A stretch of DNA of 64,000 bases from Natronogracilivirga saccharolytica (GTDB lineage Bacteria > Bacteroidota > Rhodothermia > Balneolales > Natronogracilivirgulaceae), in assembly GCF_017921895.1 (NCBI RefSeq), contig NZ_JAFIDN010000006.1, positions 124,001 through 188,000 on the forward strand, given 5' to 3'. The position numbers and the translations under genes are program-made. The notes under the pieces were generated by a model that saw only the letters and a program-made list of their open reading frames with translations, made no database searches and was not told the origin of the DNA. Position 1 is the first letter of the stretch. Every line of letters starts with the position of its first letter. Positions 9,701-18,598 of this stretch are shown here, in pieces.

Positions 9701-9862
9701 TTTAATTTATTCAGCATGATTTATTAACTTAAGCGATAAGGTTGTATGAGTATCAGTACTTTGCAACCATTTTGGCTTTTACCGGAATTGTGTTAATCAT
9801 TGCAGTGTTTTTCTTCAACAAAGCATTTTCAGCCAACAAACTAATCAATTGTTTAATACCCG

Positions 9863-10438
9863 ATGGCGCATTTGACAAGGGAGGAGTTTCAGAAACAGCA
9901 GGACTTTAATGATGAAATTCTTCCGCACCTTGATGCTATTTACAATTTTGCCCTGAAATTGACGGCCAACAATGACGACGCCGAAGATTTGGTGCAGGAT
10001 ACCATTGTCAAGGCCTATCGTTTTTTCAACAGTTATGAAAAAGGCACCAATGCCAAGGGCTGGCTGTTCCGGATACTGAAAAATTCCTACATCAATAATT
10101 ACAGAAAAGCTTCCAAACAGCCGGGCAAAGTTGATTACGACGAAATTGAGCCGTTTTACGAAAGTATACGAAGCGAACAGTCCAACACCACCGACCTTGA
10201 AAGTCAGATGTACGGTGACATGATGGATGATGATGTCACTTCCGCCCTGAATCGCCTGCCGGAGGATTTTCGCACCGTTGTTCTGCTCTGCGACATTGAA
10301 GGATTTACCTATGAAGAAATAGCAAACATGCTTGATGTGCCCATCGGCACCATTCGTTCAAGATTGCACAGAGGAAGAAATCTGCTCAAAGCGGAACTGA
10401 CCGAATACGCTTCAAGACGCGGTTACAGCGGCGAATAA
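9863..10438 (+). CDS. sigma-70 family (ECF-type) RNA polymerase sigma factor
   Basis: Alternative sigma factor of 191 residues. Region 2 spans about residues 22-95 (IYNFALKLTANNDDAEDLVQDT, then GWLFRILKNSYINNYRK), and region 4 about 125-180 (LPEDFRTVVLLCDIEGFTYEEIA, then TIRSRLHRGRNLLKA, the helix-turn-helix). Region 3 is absent, as in ECF factors. No anti-sigma gene follows; the next gene is a convergent histidine kinase 11 nt away. ECF sigmas standing alone with a region 2 like this one are common in Rhodothermota and Balneolota. Confidence 0.88.
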   Translation: MAHLTREEFQKQQDFNDEILPHLDAIYNFALKLTANNDDAEDLVQDTIVKAYRFFNSYEKGTNAKGWLFRILKNSYINNYRKASKQPGKVDYDEIEPFYESIRSEQSNTTDLESQMYGDMMDDDVTSALNRLPEDFRTVVLLCDIEGFTYEEIANMLDVPIGTIRSRLHRGRNLLKAELTEYASRRGYSGE

Positions 10439-10449
10439 TCCCATCTGAT

Positions 10450-11790
10450 CTATGCCGCTTTCTTTCTCCGCCCGGCAGCCAGCTTTCCATTTTCTCCCAG
10501 AGGAAGTACCAGCCGGAACGTCGTGCCTTCCCCGGGCACCGACTTGTAAACATAGATTCTGCCCTTGTGATAGTCCTCAATAATCCGGCGTGTCAGACTG
10601 AGCCCAAGTCCCCAGCCACGCTTCTTCGTACTGTAACCCGGATTAAAAATCTCACTTCTCAGCTTTTTCTCAATTCCCTTGCCCGTATCCGTAACATCAA
10701 TAATGTAGCTGTTGTTATATTCACGGGCTTCTATGTGCACACTGTCGTCGTTGTTTCCATTTCTGGAATCAATGGCATCCAGTGCATTTTTCAAAAGGTT
10801 TTCAATCGCCCAGGCGAATAATTCCTTGTTGACCGGTATCCTTCTCTCGGAATTCAGTTCCATCGAAAGTGTGACATGTTTACCGATCTGGGGCATTCTT
10901 CGCTCAAGATAGTCCATAACTTGCCTGATTATCGGGCCGGCTTTTGCCGGTTTCAGCTCAGGCTCAGAACCAATTTTGTTGAACCGCTCGGCAACCGTCT
11001 GCATGCGATGCAGGTCATTGGAAATTTCATGGGCGATGTTCAGCGTTTCCTGGTCATTGTTTTGCTGCTTGAGCAGCTCAATCCAGCCGTACAGACTGGA
11101 CAGCGGCGTGCCCAGCTGATGGGCTGCCTCGCGGGCCATTCCTACCCACAAGTTGGACTGTTCTGTTCTCTTGATACTGCTCAGACTCATGTATCCCATG
11201 CCCAGAAACAGAGCAAGCAGACCGAACTGCACATACGGAAAATAGTGCAGCGTCCGGATGATCGCGCTGTCGCCATAATAGATAAACTGCTCCTGTTTCA
11301 TGTCTCCTGACCCAAGCTCAATGCGTATCGGGTCATTCAGGGAAGCAAATTCAGCGATAATACCCTCCTCAAGCTCACGGTTGCCGGTGTTCCGGGAATG
11401 CAGAATTTCCTGATCTTCATCGACCACGACTGACGGAATTTCAAAACGGTTTTTGATAATCAGCTCCGATGCAACAAAGTCCAGTGAGGAGTTGGACAGG
11501 TCTGATTCAGCGCGTTCAAGTGTCCGGATCCAGCGGCTTCGAGTCATGGTATCAATACCATCCATGGCCGAGAGCTCCATCATTATAGATTTGAGGTCAT
11601 TGCGGGTATCTTCATAGTGTGGTTTGCTGTGATACTCCATCGCCCTTGCCCAAAGCTCCACTCCGGAGCGCTCTTTATCACGGATCTTTTCGATGAGATA
11701 CTGAGTGTATACAAACGAACCGATTGCTGTGATCACAAGGAAGAAGACAAGTACCCCCTTGATCCTGTTTGATGTGCTTTTGAAAAACAT
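10450..11790 (-). CDS. membrane sensor histidine kinase
   Basis: Two-component sensor kinase of 446 residues. There are two membrane helices (about 10-28 and 186-208) around a 155-residue periplasmic sensor region that I do not recognise. The H box is REAAHQLGTPLSSLYG (phospho-His near 225), the N box is WAIENLLKNALDA, and the ATP lid has DTGKGI, GWGLGLSLTRRI and GEGTTFRLVLP. No HAMP domain is obvious and no response regulator gene is adjacent, so it is an orphan here. It converges with the sigma-factor gene. Because kinases of this type often pair with distant regulators, its partner cannot be named; PorX at 21 kb is one possible but unsupported candidate. Confidence 0.87.
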   Translation of the reverse strand: MFFKSTSNRIKGVLVFFLVITAIGSFVYTQYLIEKIRDKERSGVELWARAMEYHSKPHYEDTRNDLKSIMMELSAMDGIDTMTRSRWIRTLERAESDLSNSSLDFVASELIIKNRFEIPSVVVDEDQEILHSRNTGNRELEEGIIAEFASLNDPIRIELGSGDMKQEQFIYYGDSAIIRTLHYFPYVQFGLLALFLGMGYMSLSSIKRTEQSNLWVGMAREAAHQLGTPLSSLYGWIELLKQQNNDQETLNIAHEISNDLHRMQTVAERFNKIGSEPELKPAKAGPIIRQVMDYLERRMPQIGKHVTLSMELNSERRIPVNKELFAWAIENLLKNALDAIDSRNGNNDDSVHIEAREYNNSYIIDVTDTGKGIEKKLRSEIFNPGYSTKKRGWGLGLSLTRRIIEDYHKGRIYVYKSVPGEGTTFRLVLPLGENGKLAAGRRKKAA

Positions 11791-11953
11791 GGTTTTCAGG
11801 TGTTCGTAAATGTTTTAAATAACAGCCAAACTTCTGTGAACGGCACCCCGGCTTGTTTCCGGTGTATCGCCGTCTGTATGCCGTAAAACGATAACGAGCG
11901 GGCCTGAAAAACTATTTTCACACCTTAAGCAGGATCAGGTCATTTGTCCGGCT

Positions 11954-13204
11954 TTAAGCGGAGGCCTTGTGTTTTTTATATACCGGAGGTGCGTGAGATG
12001 CAATCGTGTCTTTTGTAATGATGCATCGCTCCACATTTTTCATGGTCGGGAGTGTGAACATGATGTCCAGCATGGCCCGCTCCATGATCGACCGGAGCCC
12101 CCGCGCACCCGTTTTCCGCTTCATTGCCTGACGCACAACCTCCTGAAGCGCCTCCTCCTCAAACTCCAGATCGACTCCTTCCATCCGGAAGAGCTTTTTG
12201 TATTGCTTTACTATGGCATTTTTTGGCTTGAGCAGGATATTGATCATCGCCTCTTCCGACAACTCGCTCAGGCCGGAAATAATCGGCATTCTTCCGATAA
12301 GTTCAGGGATGAGTCCGTATTTCTGAAGATCCTCCGGTTCAACATGGGTAAAGATTTCAGGATCGTCTTTGTCAAATTTGTCCTGATGATCTGCAGTGAA
12401 TCCCATGTTGGATGATGAGAGTCTTCTCGATATGATCTCGTTAAGCCCTTCGAATGCACCACCGCAGATGAAAAGAACATTGCGGGTGTCTACGGTGATG
12501 AAACTTTGCTCCGGGTGTTTTCTGCCTCCTTTGGGCGGCACATTGGCTGTGGTGCCTTCGAGCAGCTTCAGAAGGGCCTGCTGCACACCCTCTCCGGAAA
12601 CATCCCGGGTAATTGACGGATTGTCTCCCTTGCGGGCCACCTTGTCAACCTCATCAATATAGACAATGCCTTTTTGTGCTCGTTCTACATCATAATCTGC
12701 CGCCTGAAGCAAATTGGACAGAATGCTTTCAACATCTTCACCGACATAACCGGCTTCCGTAAGCGCTGTGGCATCAGCAATGCAGAAAGGCACGTCAATA
12801 ATACCCGCCAGTGTCCGGGCCAGAAGTGTTTTACCCGAACCCGTCGGACCCAGAAGCACGATGTTGCTCTTTTCTATCACAGAGTCGTCGTCATCATCCA
12901 GCACCTGGGAGCTTATACGCTTGTAGTGATTGTAGACAGCGACAGAAAGTGTTTTTTTTGCATCCTCCTGGTCAATCACATAGTCATCCAGATAGGCTTT
13001 GATCTCGATGGGTTTCAGGTCATTGCGAAAATCGGTTTCCTTTTTTTGCTCTTTGCTGTCCGAAAGGTCACTTTCCACAATGCCGGAGGCATCGGCGATG
13101 CACTGGTCACAGATATAAACACTGGGTCCGGCAACCATGCTGTTGACCTCGTGGCTTGATCTGCCACAGAAAGAACAACGAATTTTTTTATTCTTGTCAC
13201 TCAT
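11954..13204 (-). CDS. clpX: ATP-dependent Clp protease ATP-binding subunit ClpX
   Basis: AAA+ unfoldase that feeds tagged proteins into ClpP. The 416-residue protein has the N-terminal C4 zinc domain (Cys10, Cys13, Cys32, Cys35), Walker [10 protein letters not shown], Walker [10 protein letters not shown], the [17 protein letters not shown] run and the pore and sensor motifs, ending with the arginine-finger region [15 protein letters not shown]. It lies 99 nt downstream of clpP in the usual tig-clpP-clpX order. smpB, which tags substrates through tmRNA, lies at 33.9 kb. Confidence 0.96.
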   Translation of the reverse strand: MSDKNKKIRCSFCGRSSHEVNSMVAGPSVYICDQCIADASGIVESDLSDSKEQKKETDFRNDLKPIEIKAYLDDYVIDQEDAKKTLSVAVYNHYKRISSQVLDDDDDSVIEKSNIVLLGPTGSGKTLLARTLAGIIDVPFCIADATALTEAGYVGEDVESILSNLLQAADYDVERAQKGIVYIDEVDKVARKGDNPSITRDVSGEGVQQALLKLLEGTTANVPPKGGRKHPEQSFITVDTRNVLFICGGAFEGLNEIISRRLSSSNMGFTADHQDKFDKDDPEIFTHVEPEDLQKYGLIPELIGRMPIISGLSELSEEAMINILLKPKNAIVKQYKKLFRMEGVDLEFEEEALQEVVRQAMKRKTGARGLRSIMERAMLDIMFTLPTMKNVERCIITKDTIASHAPPVYKKHKASA

Positions 13205-13303
13205 TTCGCAATGCTTGTTTTAACGTTCAACATGTAATAATAGCAGTACAACAGATCAATATGTTCCGGAAATCATCCATCTGCCGGAACCATGTGCTCC
13301 CGG

Positions 13304-13957
13304 TTACTTTTGCGTTGACGGGCGCTCGAGAACTTTATCTACCAGTCCGTAATCCAGCGATTCTTTGGCATCCATCCACTTGTTGCGGTCCGAGTCGCGA
13401 ATGATATCATCGGCTTTTTTCCCGGTGTGACTTGCAAGTATATCACTAAGGGTCTGTTTGATCCGGATGATCTCCCGGGCTTCGATTTCTATGTCGCTTG
13501 CCTGACCCTGAGTACCTCCCAGCGGCTGATGGATCATGACCCGGGAATGAGGAAGCAGGTTCCGCTTTCCTTTTGTTCCGGCAGCCAGCAGTACGGCTCC
13601 CATGGATGCCGCCATTCCCATGCAAATGGTGGATACGTCACAGCGTACATGCTGCATGGTATCATAAATTGCCAGACCGGAAGAGACAACGCCGCCCGGA
13701 CTGTTGATATACAGATTAATATCCTTTTCAGGGTCATCAGACTCAAGAAACAGCATTTGTGCAACGATAGTGCTGGCAACCGCATCATTAATGGGTGTTC
13801 CCAGTATGATGATCCGGTCCTTGAGCAGCCTGGAGTAAATATCAAAAGCGCGTTCCCCGCGGCTTGTGGTCTCAATGACCATGGGAATCAGGCTGTTCTG
13901 TGTTTGGGATCCGTCAAAGCTGTTGTCGTCGAACAGCGGTTGGTTGAATGGGTTCAT
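13304..13957 (-). CDS. clpP: ATP-dependent Clp protease proteolytic subunit ClpP
   Basis: Serine peptidase that forms the tetradecameric degradation chamber. The catalytic triad can be placed in the 217-residue sequence: Ser118 in [11 protein letters not shown], His143 in [10 protein letters not shown] and Asp190 before RNKWMDA. An N-terminal extension of about 25 residues precedes the conserved [19 protein letters not shown]. It overlaps the end of tig by 4 nt (ATGA), so the two are translationally coupled, and clpX follows. Confidence 0.96.
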   Translation of the reverse strand: MNPFNQPLFDDNSFDGSQTQNSLIPMVIETTSRGERAFDIYSRLLKDRIIILGTPINDAVASTIVAQMLFLESDDPEKDINLYINSPGGVVSSGLAIYDTMQHVRCDVSTICMGMAASMGAVLLAAGTKGKRNLLPHSRVMIHQPLGGTQGQASDIEIEAREIIRIKQTLSDILASHTGKKADDIIRDSDRNKWMDAKESLDYGLVDKVLERPSTQK

Positions 13958-15261
13958 GAGTCGTTCTCTTCGTTACGTTCTTTTTTCTTTTTTTCCTGAT
14001 ACGCCTCTTTGTCGAGTTCGTTCAGGGATATTTCATCAATTATTCTGTCAAAAAGCTTGTCGGTCCGGATATTCTGCCTGAGGTTTTCCAGCTGGTCACC
14101 GGACTGGGCATAGAAGTTTTTGACCATTTCCGTCGGAAGGCCGTATCTGGCAGCCTCGGATGCCAGGCGGGCGTCGATATCCTCCTCGGTAATCTCAAGG
14201 TCTTCGTGCTTTTTGCCGAGTTCATCCAGAATAAACGCCCAGCGGGCTTCACGCTCGGCATCTTCCCTGACAGACTCCTTGTACTCCTGCTCATCAAAGC
14301 CGTCCGGCAGCGGCTGACCCTGTTGCTGCTGTTTCATTCGTTCCAGTAACGAGTCCTGGACTTTTTCCACCAGTGCCGTCGGCACCTCCATATCCGAGTG
14401 AGCTTCGATCAGCTTATCCATGATTTCCTGCTTCACCATATCAGCTGATACCTGATCATAGTAATCCTGGATTTGACTGCGGAGTTTGCTCCGGTAGTCA
14501 TCAACACTCGACAACTGCCCCTGGGTTGCCCCCTTCACAAATTCTTCGTTAAGCTCAGGAATGACTTTCTCATATACCTTTTTGACGGTAAGCTGGAAAG
14601 TTTCCGCATCGTCTCCTTCACCCAGGGTGACCTTTACCTCATCGCCTGCTTTTGCACCTTTCAGACCCTTGCGAAAATCGGCGTTTTCGTCATCGTTGAG
14701 ATCCAGTTCTTTGTCGGTATCCTGCTCATCGGCCTTCGGCTCGCCTTTTTCATCAAGGGGAACAGCATCCACGGTGACCTTGCTTGTTTCCTCAACCGGC
14801 TGATCCGACTCCTTCCACGTTGCAGCGCGCTCAAGTGAACTGTTTAGCTCCTCATCAACCTCTTCATCCGTCACGTCGTGTACCATCTTGTCGATTTCAA
14901 GGCTTGACAGATCGGTCATTTCAAAATCAGGTTTGACACCAATCCCGATCTTTACTTCCAGCTGCCCGTTCTCCCAGCTCATATCCTCAAAGCGCGGCTC
15001 ACCAACCGGCTCATATTTGGGTACAATTTCATCACGGAATACTTCCTGGACATAATTGTTGATTTCTTCGGATTCAATCTCTTTGCCGAACCTTTTTTTA
15101 ACAATTGAAACGGGTACCTGACCGGGGCGAAAACCGGGCATATTGATCTTCTTCCGGTACTCCCGAAACGCCTTTTCAAATCTCGGTTTCAGATCTTCCT
15201 CGGTGGCTGTGATCGTAATAACTTTATCAACCTTGCTTTTGTCTTCTACGGATATATTCAC
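13954..15261 (-). CDS. tig: trigger factor
   Basis: Ribosome-bound chaperone for nascent chains, 435 residues. The ribosome-binding domain carries GFRPGQVP (about 44-51), a one-residue variant (Lys to Gln) of the usual GFRxGKxP loop. The middle PPIase region (about 155-250) is divergent and very acidic, with a [15 protein letters not shown] insertion. The C-terminal chaperone arms (about 255-425) are helical, and the tail is basic ([12 protein letters not shown]). First gene of tig-clpP-clpX. Confidence 0.93.
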   Translation of the reverse strand: MNISVEDKSKVDKVITITATEEDLKPRFEKAFREYRKKINMPGFRPGQVPVSIVKKRFGKEIESEEINNYVQEVFRDEIVPKYEPVGEPRFEDMSWENGQLEVKIGIGVKPDFEMTDLSSLEIDKMVHDVTDEEVDEELNSSLERAATWKESDQPVEETSKVTVDAVPLDEKGEPKADEQDTDKELDLNDDENADFRKGLKGAKAGDEVKVTLGEGDDAETFQLTVKKVYEKVIPELNEEFVKGATQGQLSSVDDYRSKLRSQIQDYYDQVSADMVKQEIMDKLIEAHSDMEVPTALVEKVQDSLLERMKQQQQGQPLPDGFDEQEYKESVREDAEREARWAFILDELGKKHEDLEITEEDIDARLASEAARYGLPTEMVKNFYAQSGDQLENLRQNIRTDKLFDRIIDEISLNELDKEAYQEKKKKERNEENDS

Positions 15262-15353
15262 TTATATAAGAAATTAGGGTTCACGTATTAAAAAAGAATG
15301 TCGTTATGTATCTGCCAGTTAACAGTTTCCGCACCCGGAAGGGTTCCGCCAAG

Positions 15354-15435
15354 TACGAGAGGGGGGACTCGAACCCCCACGCCTTTCGGCACTAGATCCT
15401 AAATCTAGCGTGTCTACCAATTTCACCACTCTCGC
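15354..15435 (-). tRNA. tRNA-Leu (anticodon TAG)
   Basis: An 82-nt class II tRNA on the minus strand. The acceptor arms GCGAGAG and CTCTCGT pair with a G1-U72 wobble. The anticodon stem-loop CTAGATTTAGGATCTAG puts TAG in the loop, there is a short variable arm, and the T-loop is GGTTCGAGTCCC. The 3' CCA is not encoded. Confidence 0.95.
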
Positions 15436-15579
15436 ATCACTTTTCCGGCCCGTCCTGCCTGCTGATTACTGACGGCCTGTTCTGCCAGTACCTGTATCGA
15501 AATTAGCCTGTTAATATACTTAAAAGAACGCCATTTATCAACGAATGGGGAGGGTTGCAGATTTTGTGATTTGTCGTGT

Positions 15580-15609
15580 TTTGTGTTACTGGCTGAATCA
15601 TTATTTTTT
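15580..15609 (+). promoter_or_regulatory. candidate promoter for cutA
   Basis: TTTG (15580-15583) is followed after 18 nt by TATTTTTT (15602-15609), close to the Bacteroidota TTTG / TAnnTTTG pattern. It lies about 70 nt before the chosen cutA start. It argues against the longer reading frame that opens at 15545, upstream of this site. Confidence 0.4.
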
Positions 15610-15679
15610 CATCAGCATTTTCTTCTTTCTGTTTTGCCTGTTCATAAAACCTGCGGAATCTTTCACCAAGGAAAAACAC

Positions 15680-16015
15680 ATGAATTATCTCTTTGTCTAC
15701 ATCACAGCATCAGACAGAAAGGAAGCAGAGACCATAAGTGACGCACTGATCAGCGAACGGCTTGTCGCATGCACCAACATTATTGATACCATGAGCGCCC
15801 TGTTCTGGTGGGATGGCGGGGTGCAGAGTGAAGACGAGGTTGTACTGATCGCAAAAACAACTGCAGAAGCATTCCCGAAACTTGAACAAAGAGTACTGGA
15901 TCTTCACAGTTATGAATGCCCGTGCATTATTGGTATGCCCATTGCTTCAGGCTATCAGGGATATCTGGACTGGATCAGCGAGGAGGTCCGGCCCGGATCG
16001 AAACGTCAATCATAA
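15680..16015 (+). CDS. cutA: divalent-cation tolerance protein CutA
   Basis: Small trimeric CutA1 protein of 111 residues, fitting the family (about 105-115). Motifs: VYITASDRKEAETISDALI at the start, RLVACTNI, FWWDGGVQSEDEVVLIAKT, and HSYECPCI near the end. The frame is open from 15545, but the extra 45 residues are hydrophobic and unrelated to CutA. ATG 15680 is preceded by AAGGA, a Shine-Dalgarno-like run. CutA is linked to metal tolerance in some bacteria, but its biochemical role is unsettled. The hydratase gene follows 19 nt downstream. Confidence 0.92.
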   Translation: MNYLFVYITASDRKEAETISDALISERLVACTNIIDTMSALFWWDGGVQSEDEVVLIAKTTAEAFPKLEQRVLDLHSYECPCIIGMPIASGYQGYLDWISEEVRPGSKRQS

Positions 16016-16034
16016 CCGCTAACAACTACCGCCC

Positions 16035-16799
16035 GTGGCTGTCGTAGAAGTAAAGAAAAAAAAACATATATACTGGGCTGAGATCAACCGCCCCGACTCC
16101 AACAACTCCATTGATTTCGAGGTTATGGACATGCTTGAGAAGCTCCTCGATGAAATGGAAAAGAACAACCATATCCGCGTTCTTGTTTTCAGCGGTGCCG
16201 GGCAGGATTATTTTGTTTCTGGTGGCAATATCAAGGCGTTTTCATCCCTGAAAACAGAAGAAGAGGGACGTGAGATGGCAAGCCGCATGGCTTCCATACT
16301 GGAAAGGCTGGAAAACAACCGGTTCTGGACTCTGGCCTGTGTGAATGGAGAAGTTTACGGGGGCGGATGTGAACTGCTGCTCGCTTTTGATTTTGCCATT
16401 GCCAGCAAAACCGCGACTTTTGCCTTTACGCAGTCCCGTCTGGGCATACCTCCGGGATGGGGCGGTGTCACCCGGCTGGTGGAGCGGGTAGGACGATCCA
16501 GGGCTCTTGAATGGCTGGGAAGCAATCAGACTATCAGTTCTGATGATGCACTTCAAACCGGATTGATAAATAAACTGTCCATCACATCTGAGCTGCGGCG
16601 AAATACCTGGGAGTGGGCGCTGGAGTTGTCACGTGTTGAACCCGATCTGATCGAGGAGCTCAAAAAGGGTAGTAAATACGCCCTTGATGCACCGCGGGAT
16701 GAGTCCCTGAAAAGAGAGCTGGATCAATTTGCCCGTTTCTGGGGCACAAACCAGCATCATGAAAAAGTGGCCGACTATCTGGCAAGGTCCCGGAAATAA
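16035..16799 (+). CDS. enoyl-CoA hydratase/isomerase family protein
   Basis: Crotonase-fold protein of 254 residues, starting at GTG 16035. Visible features are INRPDSNNSIDFEVMDML, the oxyanion-hole stretch FSGAGQDYFVSGGNIKAF (about 54-71), and CVNGEVYGGGCELLLAFDFAIAS (about 97-119) with the second oxyanion region. The Glu of GGGCELL and the downstream SRLGIPPGWGG are consistent with hydratase or isomerase activity on an acyl-CoA. The substrate cannot be told from the sequence; no other beta-oxidation genes are near. It lies 19 nt after cutA, and its stop codon is 1 nt before a tandem repeat. Confidence 0.86.
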   Translation: MAVVEVKKKKHIYWAEINRPDSNNSIDFEVMDMLEKLLDEMEKNNHIRVLVFSGAGQDYFVSGGNIKAFSSLKTEEEGREMASRMASILERLENNRFWTLACVNGEVYGGGCELLLAFDFAIASKTATFAFTQSRLGIPPGWGGVTRLVERVGRSRALEWLGSNQTISSDDALQTGLINKLSITSELRRNTWEWALELSRVEPDLIEELKKGSKYALDAPRDESLKRELDQFARFWGTNQHHEKVADYLARSRK

Positions 16800-16800
16800 C

Positions 16801-16874
16801 CGCACTGTCTCAGTTTTACCGCACTGTCTCAGTTTTACCGCACTGTCTCAGTTTTACCGCACTGTCTCAGTTTT
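16801..16874. repeat. exact 19-bp tandem repeat, 3.9 copies
   Basis: The 19-nt unit CGCACTGTCTCAGTTTTAC occurs at 16801, 16820 and 16839 without a single difference, and a fourth copy of 17 nt ends at 16874. It fills the whole space between the convergent hydratase and nrnA genes, and the fourth copy supplies the TGA stop of nrnA. Perfect identity suggests recent expansion by slippage. Confidence 0.95.
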
Positions 16875-17856
16875 CAGGGTTTTCCTTGTCACGGATCAGC
16901 GGAGAAAAATAATCTATCAGATCATCAATGGACTTGTCCAATGGTCCGCCATGCCATCCCCCGGCAGCATTAAAATGACCCCCGCCCTGAAAATCACGCG
17001 CCACCTTGTTCAGATCTATTCTGGATTTTCCGCGAAAGCTGATTTTATACCGATCCTCTCTCTCATACAGCAATAAGGATACCCATACCCCATTTATGCT
17101 AAGGGCGTAATTGACAAACCCCTCAATATCATCCTGACTGCATCCGGTATCCCGGAGCATCTTTTCTGTGACATAAGTTACGGCCAGCCTGTCGTTGCAG
17201 TACAGTGATATATTGTTCAGCGTAAGTCCCAGCAAATGATACTGTGAAAGGGATTTACTATCGTAGATCTGTTCATATACATCACTCGGCTTAATCTTGC
17301 CGAGTGAGATAATTTCACTTATGGCAGAATGGGTCTCGGCTGTTACAGAATCAAACCGGAATGACCCGGTATCGGTCACGATTCCGGTGTAGAGCGCCTC
17401 GGCAACTTCCTTGTTGATTAAACTGCGGTCAACGGCAGTAAACAGCTTGAATACAAGATAGGCGGTGGAACTGGCTTCCGGATTCCAGCAGTGACCGGCA
17501 AAAAAGTTCTCCGGAGGATCCAGATGGTGGTCTATCAGGTAAATTGGCTTATCGGTTTTCTCAAAATAGTCTGACATGTTCCCGAATCTCGACGGGTGAT
17601 TGCCGTCAATAAATACGAAGGCATCGCATTCGTCAAGTTTTTCTTTTTCCGGGACCGTGATTTTTTCCTGATGTGTCAGCCACGTCAGATTGTCCGGCAC
17701 AGGGTCATCATTGAACATCCGGGCCTCAATCCCCTGTTTCCTGAACCAGAAATAAAGAGCCAGCTGGGAACCAATCGCATCACCGTCCGGACTGATGTGC
17801 GTTATCAGGCCGGGCTTTTTGAGGGATGCCAGAGTTTGGGCAAATGTTTTATACAT
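16867..17856 (-). CDS. nrnA: DHH-family phosphoesterase (NrnA-like oligoribonuclease / pAp phosphatase)
   Basis: Degrades short RNA oligonucleotides and/or dephosphorylates pAp; both activities are known in the NrnA family. The 329-residue protein has the DHH domain with THISPDGDAIGS (about 18-29), FIDGNHPSR (about 87-95) and LIDHHLDPP (about 108-116), which hold the metal-binding Asp and His residues. The DHHA1 domain ends with GGGHFNAAGG (about 295-304). It converges with the hydratase gene; its last codons and stop lie in the 19-bp repeat array. Confidence 0.92.
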   Translation of the reverse strand: MYKTFAQTLASLKKPGLITHISPDGDAIGSQLALYFWFRKQGIEARMFNDDPVPDNLTWLTHQEKITVPEKEKLDECDAFVFIDGNHPSRFGNMSDYFEKTDKPIYLIDHHLDPPENFFAGHCWNPEASSTAYLVFKLFTAVDRSLINKEVAEALYTGIVTDTGSFRFDSVTAETHSAISEIISLGKIKPSDVYEQIYDSKSLSQYHLLGLTLNNISLYCNDRLAVTYVTEKMLRDTGCSQDDIEGFVNYALSINGVWVSLLLYEREDRYKISFRGKSRIDLNKVARDFQGGGHFNAAGGWHGGPLDKSIDDLIDYFSPLIRDKENPEN

Positions 17857-17946
17857 GTTGTTTATTTTGTTCTGATTACTGCATCTTCATATAATCACGC
17901 TTTCCCGAAATAATTCAAAATTTATAAAAATCGTTTTACCGGCTTT

Positions 17947-18594
17947 ATGCAATTTCTTGTAGTGGCCAATGGTGAAAGACCATCACGCGGACTTTTTACC
18001 ATGCTTCATCAGTATTGTGATTCCATGATCGGCGCCGATGGCGGGGGCCATACCGCGCTTGCCTACGGATACCGGCCCGACGCAATAGTCGGTGACCTGG
18101 ACAGCTTTCCGGAAACCGGGAAGCTGACCTGCGAGATTATTCACAACCCCGATCAGGAAACCAACGATCTTGAAAAGGCTCTGGATTACGCCCTCACTCA
18201 CGGCGCCACGCGGGTTGATGTCATCGGAGCCACCGGTCTGCGAACCGACCAGACTCTGAAGAACCTGTCGGTCTTGCAGCAGTTTTCACCCCGGTTCGAA
18301 CACCTGGCTTTCTGGGATGACCAGCTGTACATGCGCATTGTGCCCAAAAGTTTTTCAATAGAACTGCCGCCCGGAAACCTTGTTTCACTTTTCCCGATGT
18401 CAGGAAAAGTAAAGGGAATCAAAACTTCCGGACTGCGTTATCCTCTGAATAATGAAACACTCCGGAACGGGTACCGGGACGGTTCATCAAATGTCGTGAT
18501 TGACGGAAGTGTTACCATAACCTATCAGACAGGCGCGCTGCTGTTTATGACTGCCACCGGCGAACATCTGGTAAAGACTAAAAAAGATTCCTGA
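17947..18594 (+). CDS. thiamine pyrophosphokinase
   Basis: Makes thiamine diphosphate from thiamine and ATP. The 215-residue protein has the ATP-binding VANGERPS, the IGADGGGHTAL motif (about 30-40), PDAIVGDLDSFPE (about 46-58), NDLEKALDYAL and the GATGLRTDQTLKNL run (about 96-110). The C-terminal thiamine-binding beta domain follows. No TPP riboswitch is visible upstream. The symporter gene starts 4 nt after its stop codon, which suggests co-transcription and possibly uptake of a thiamine-related solute (inference). Confidence 0.93.
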   Translation: MQFLVVANGERPSRGLFTMLHQYCDSMIGADGGGHTALAYGYRPDAIVGDLDSFPETGKLTCEIIHNPDQETNDLEKALDYALTHGATRVDVIGATGLRTDQTLKNLSVLQQFSPRFEHLAFWDDQLYMRIVPKSFSIELPPGNLVSLFPMSGKVKGIKTSGLRYPLNNETLRNGYRDGSSNVVIDGSVTITYQTGALLFMTATGEHLVKTKKDS

Positions 18595-18598
18595 TCCC

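Noticed and set aside
16801-16874. CTGAGA on the minus strand of the tandem repeat as part of a TPP riboswitch, close to a thiamine pyrophosphokinase gene
   Set aside because: The other conserved TPP riboswitch segments are absent, and the repeat is downstream of nrnA, not in a leader of the thiamine gene.
16801-16874. The tandem repeat as a CRISPR array
   Set aside because: The copies follow each other without spacers, the unit is only 19 nt, and no cas gene is near.
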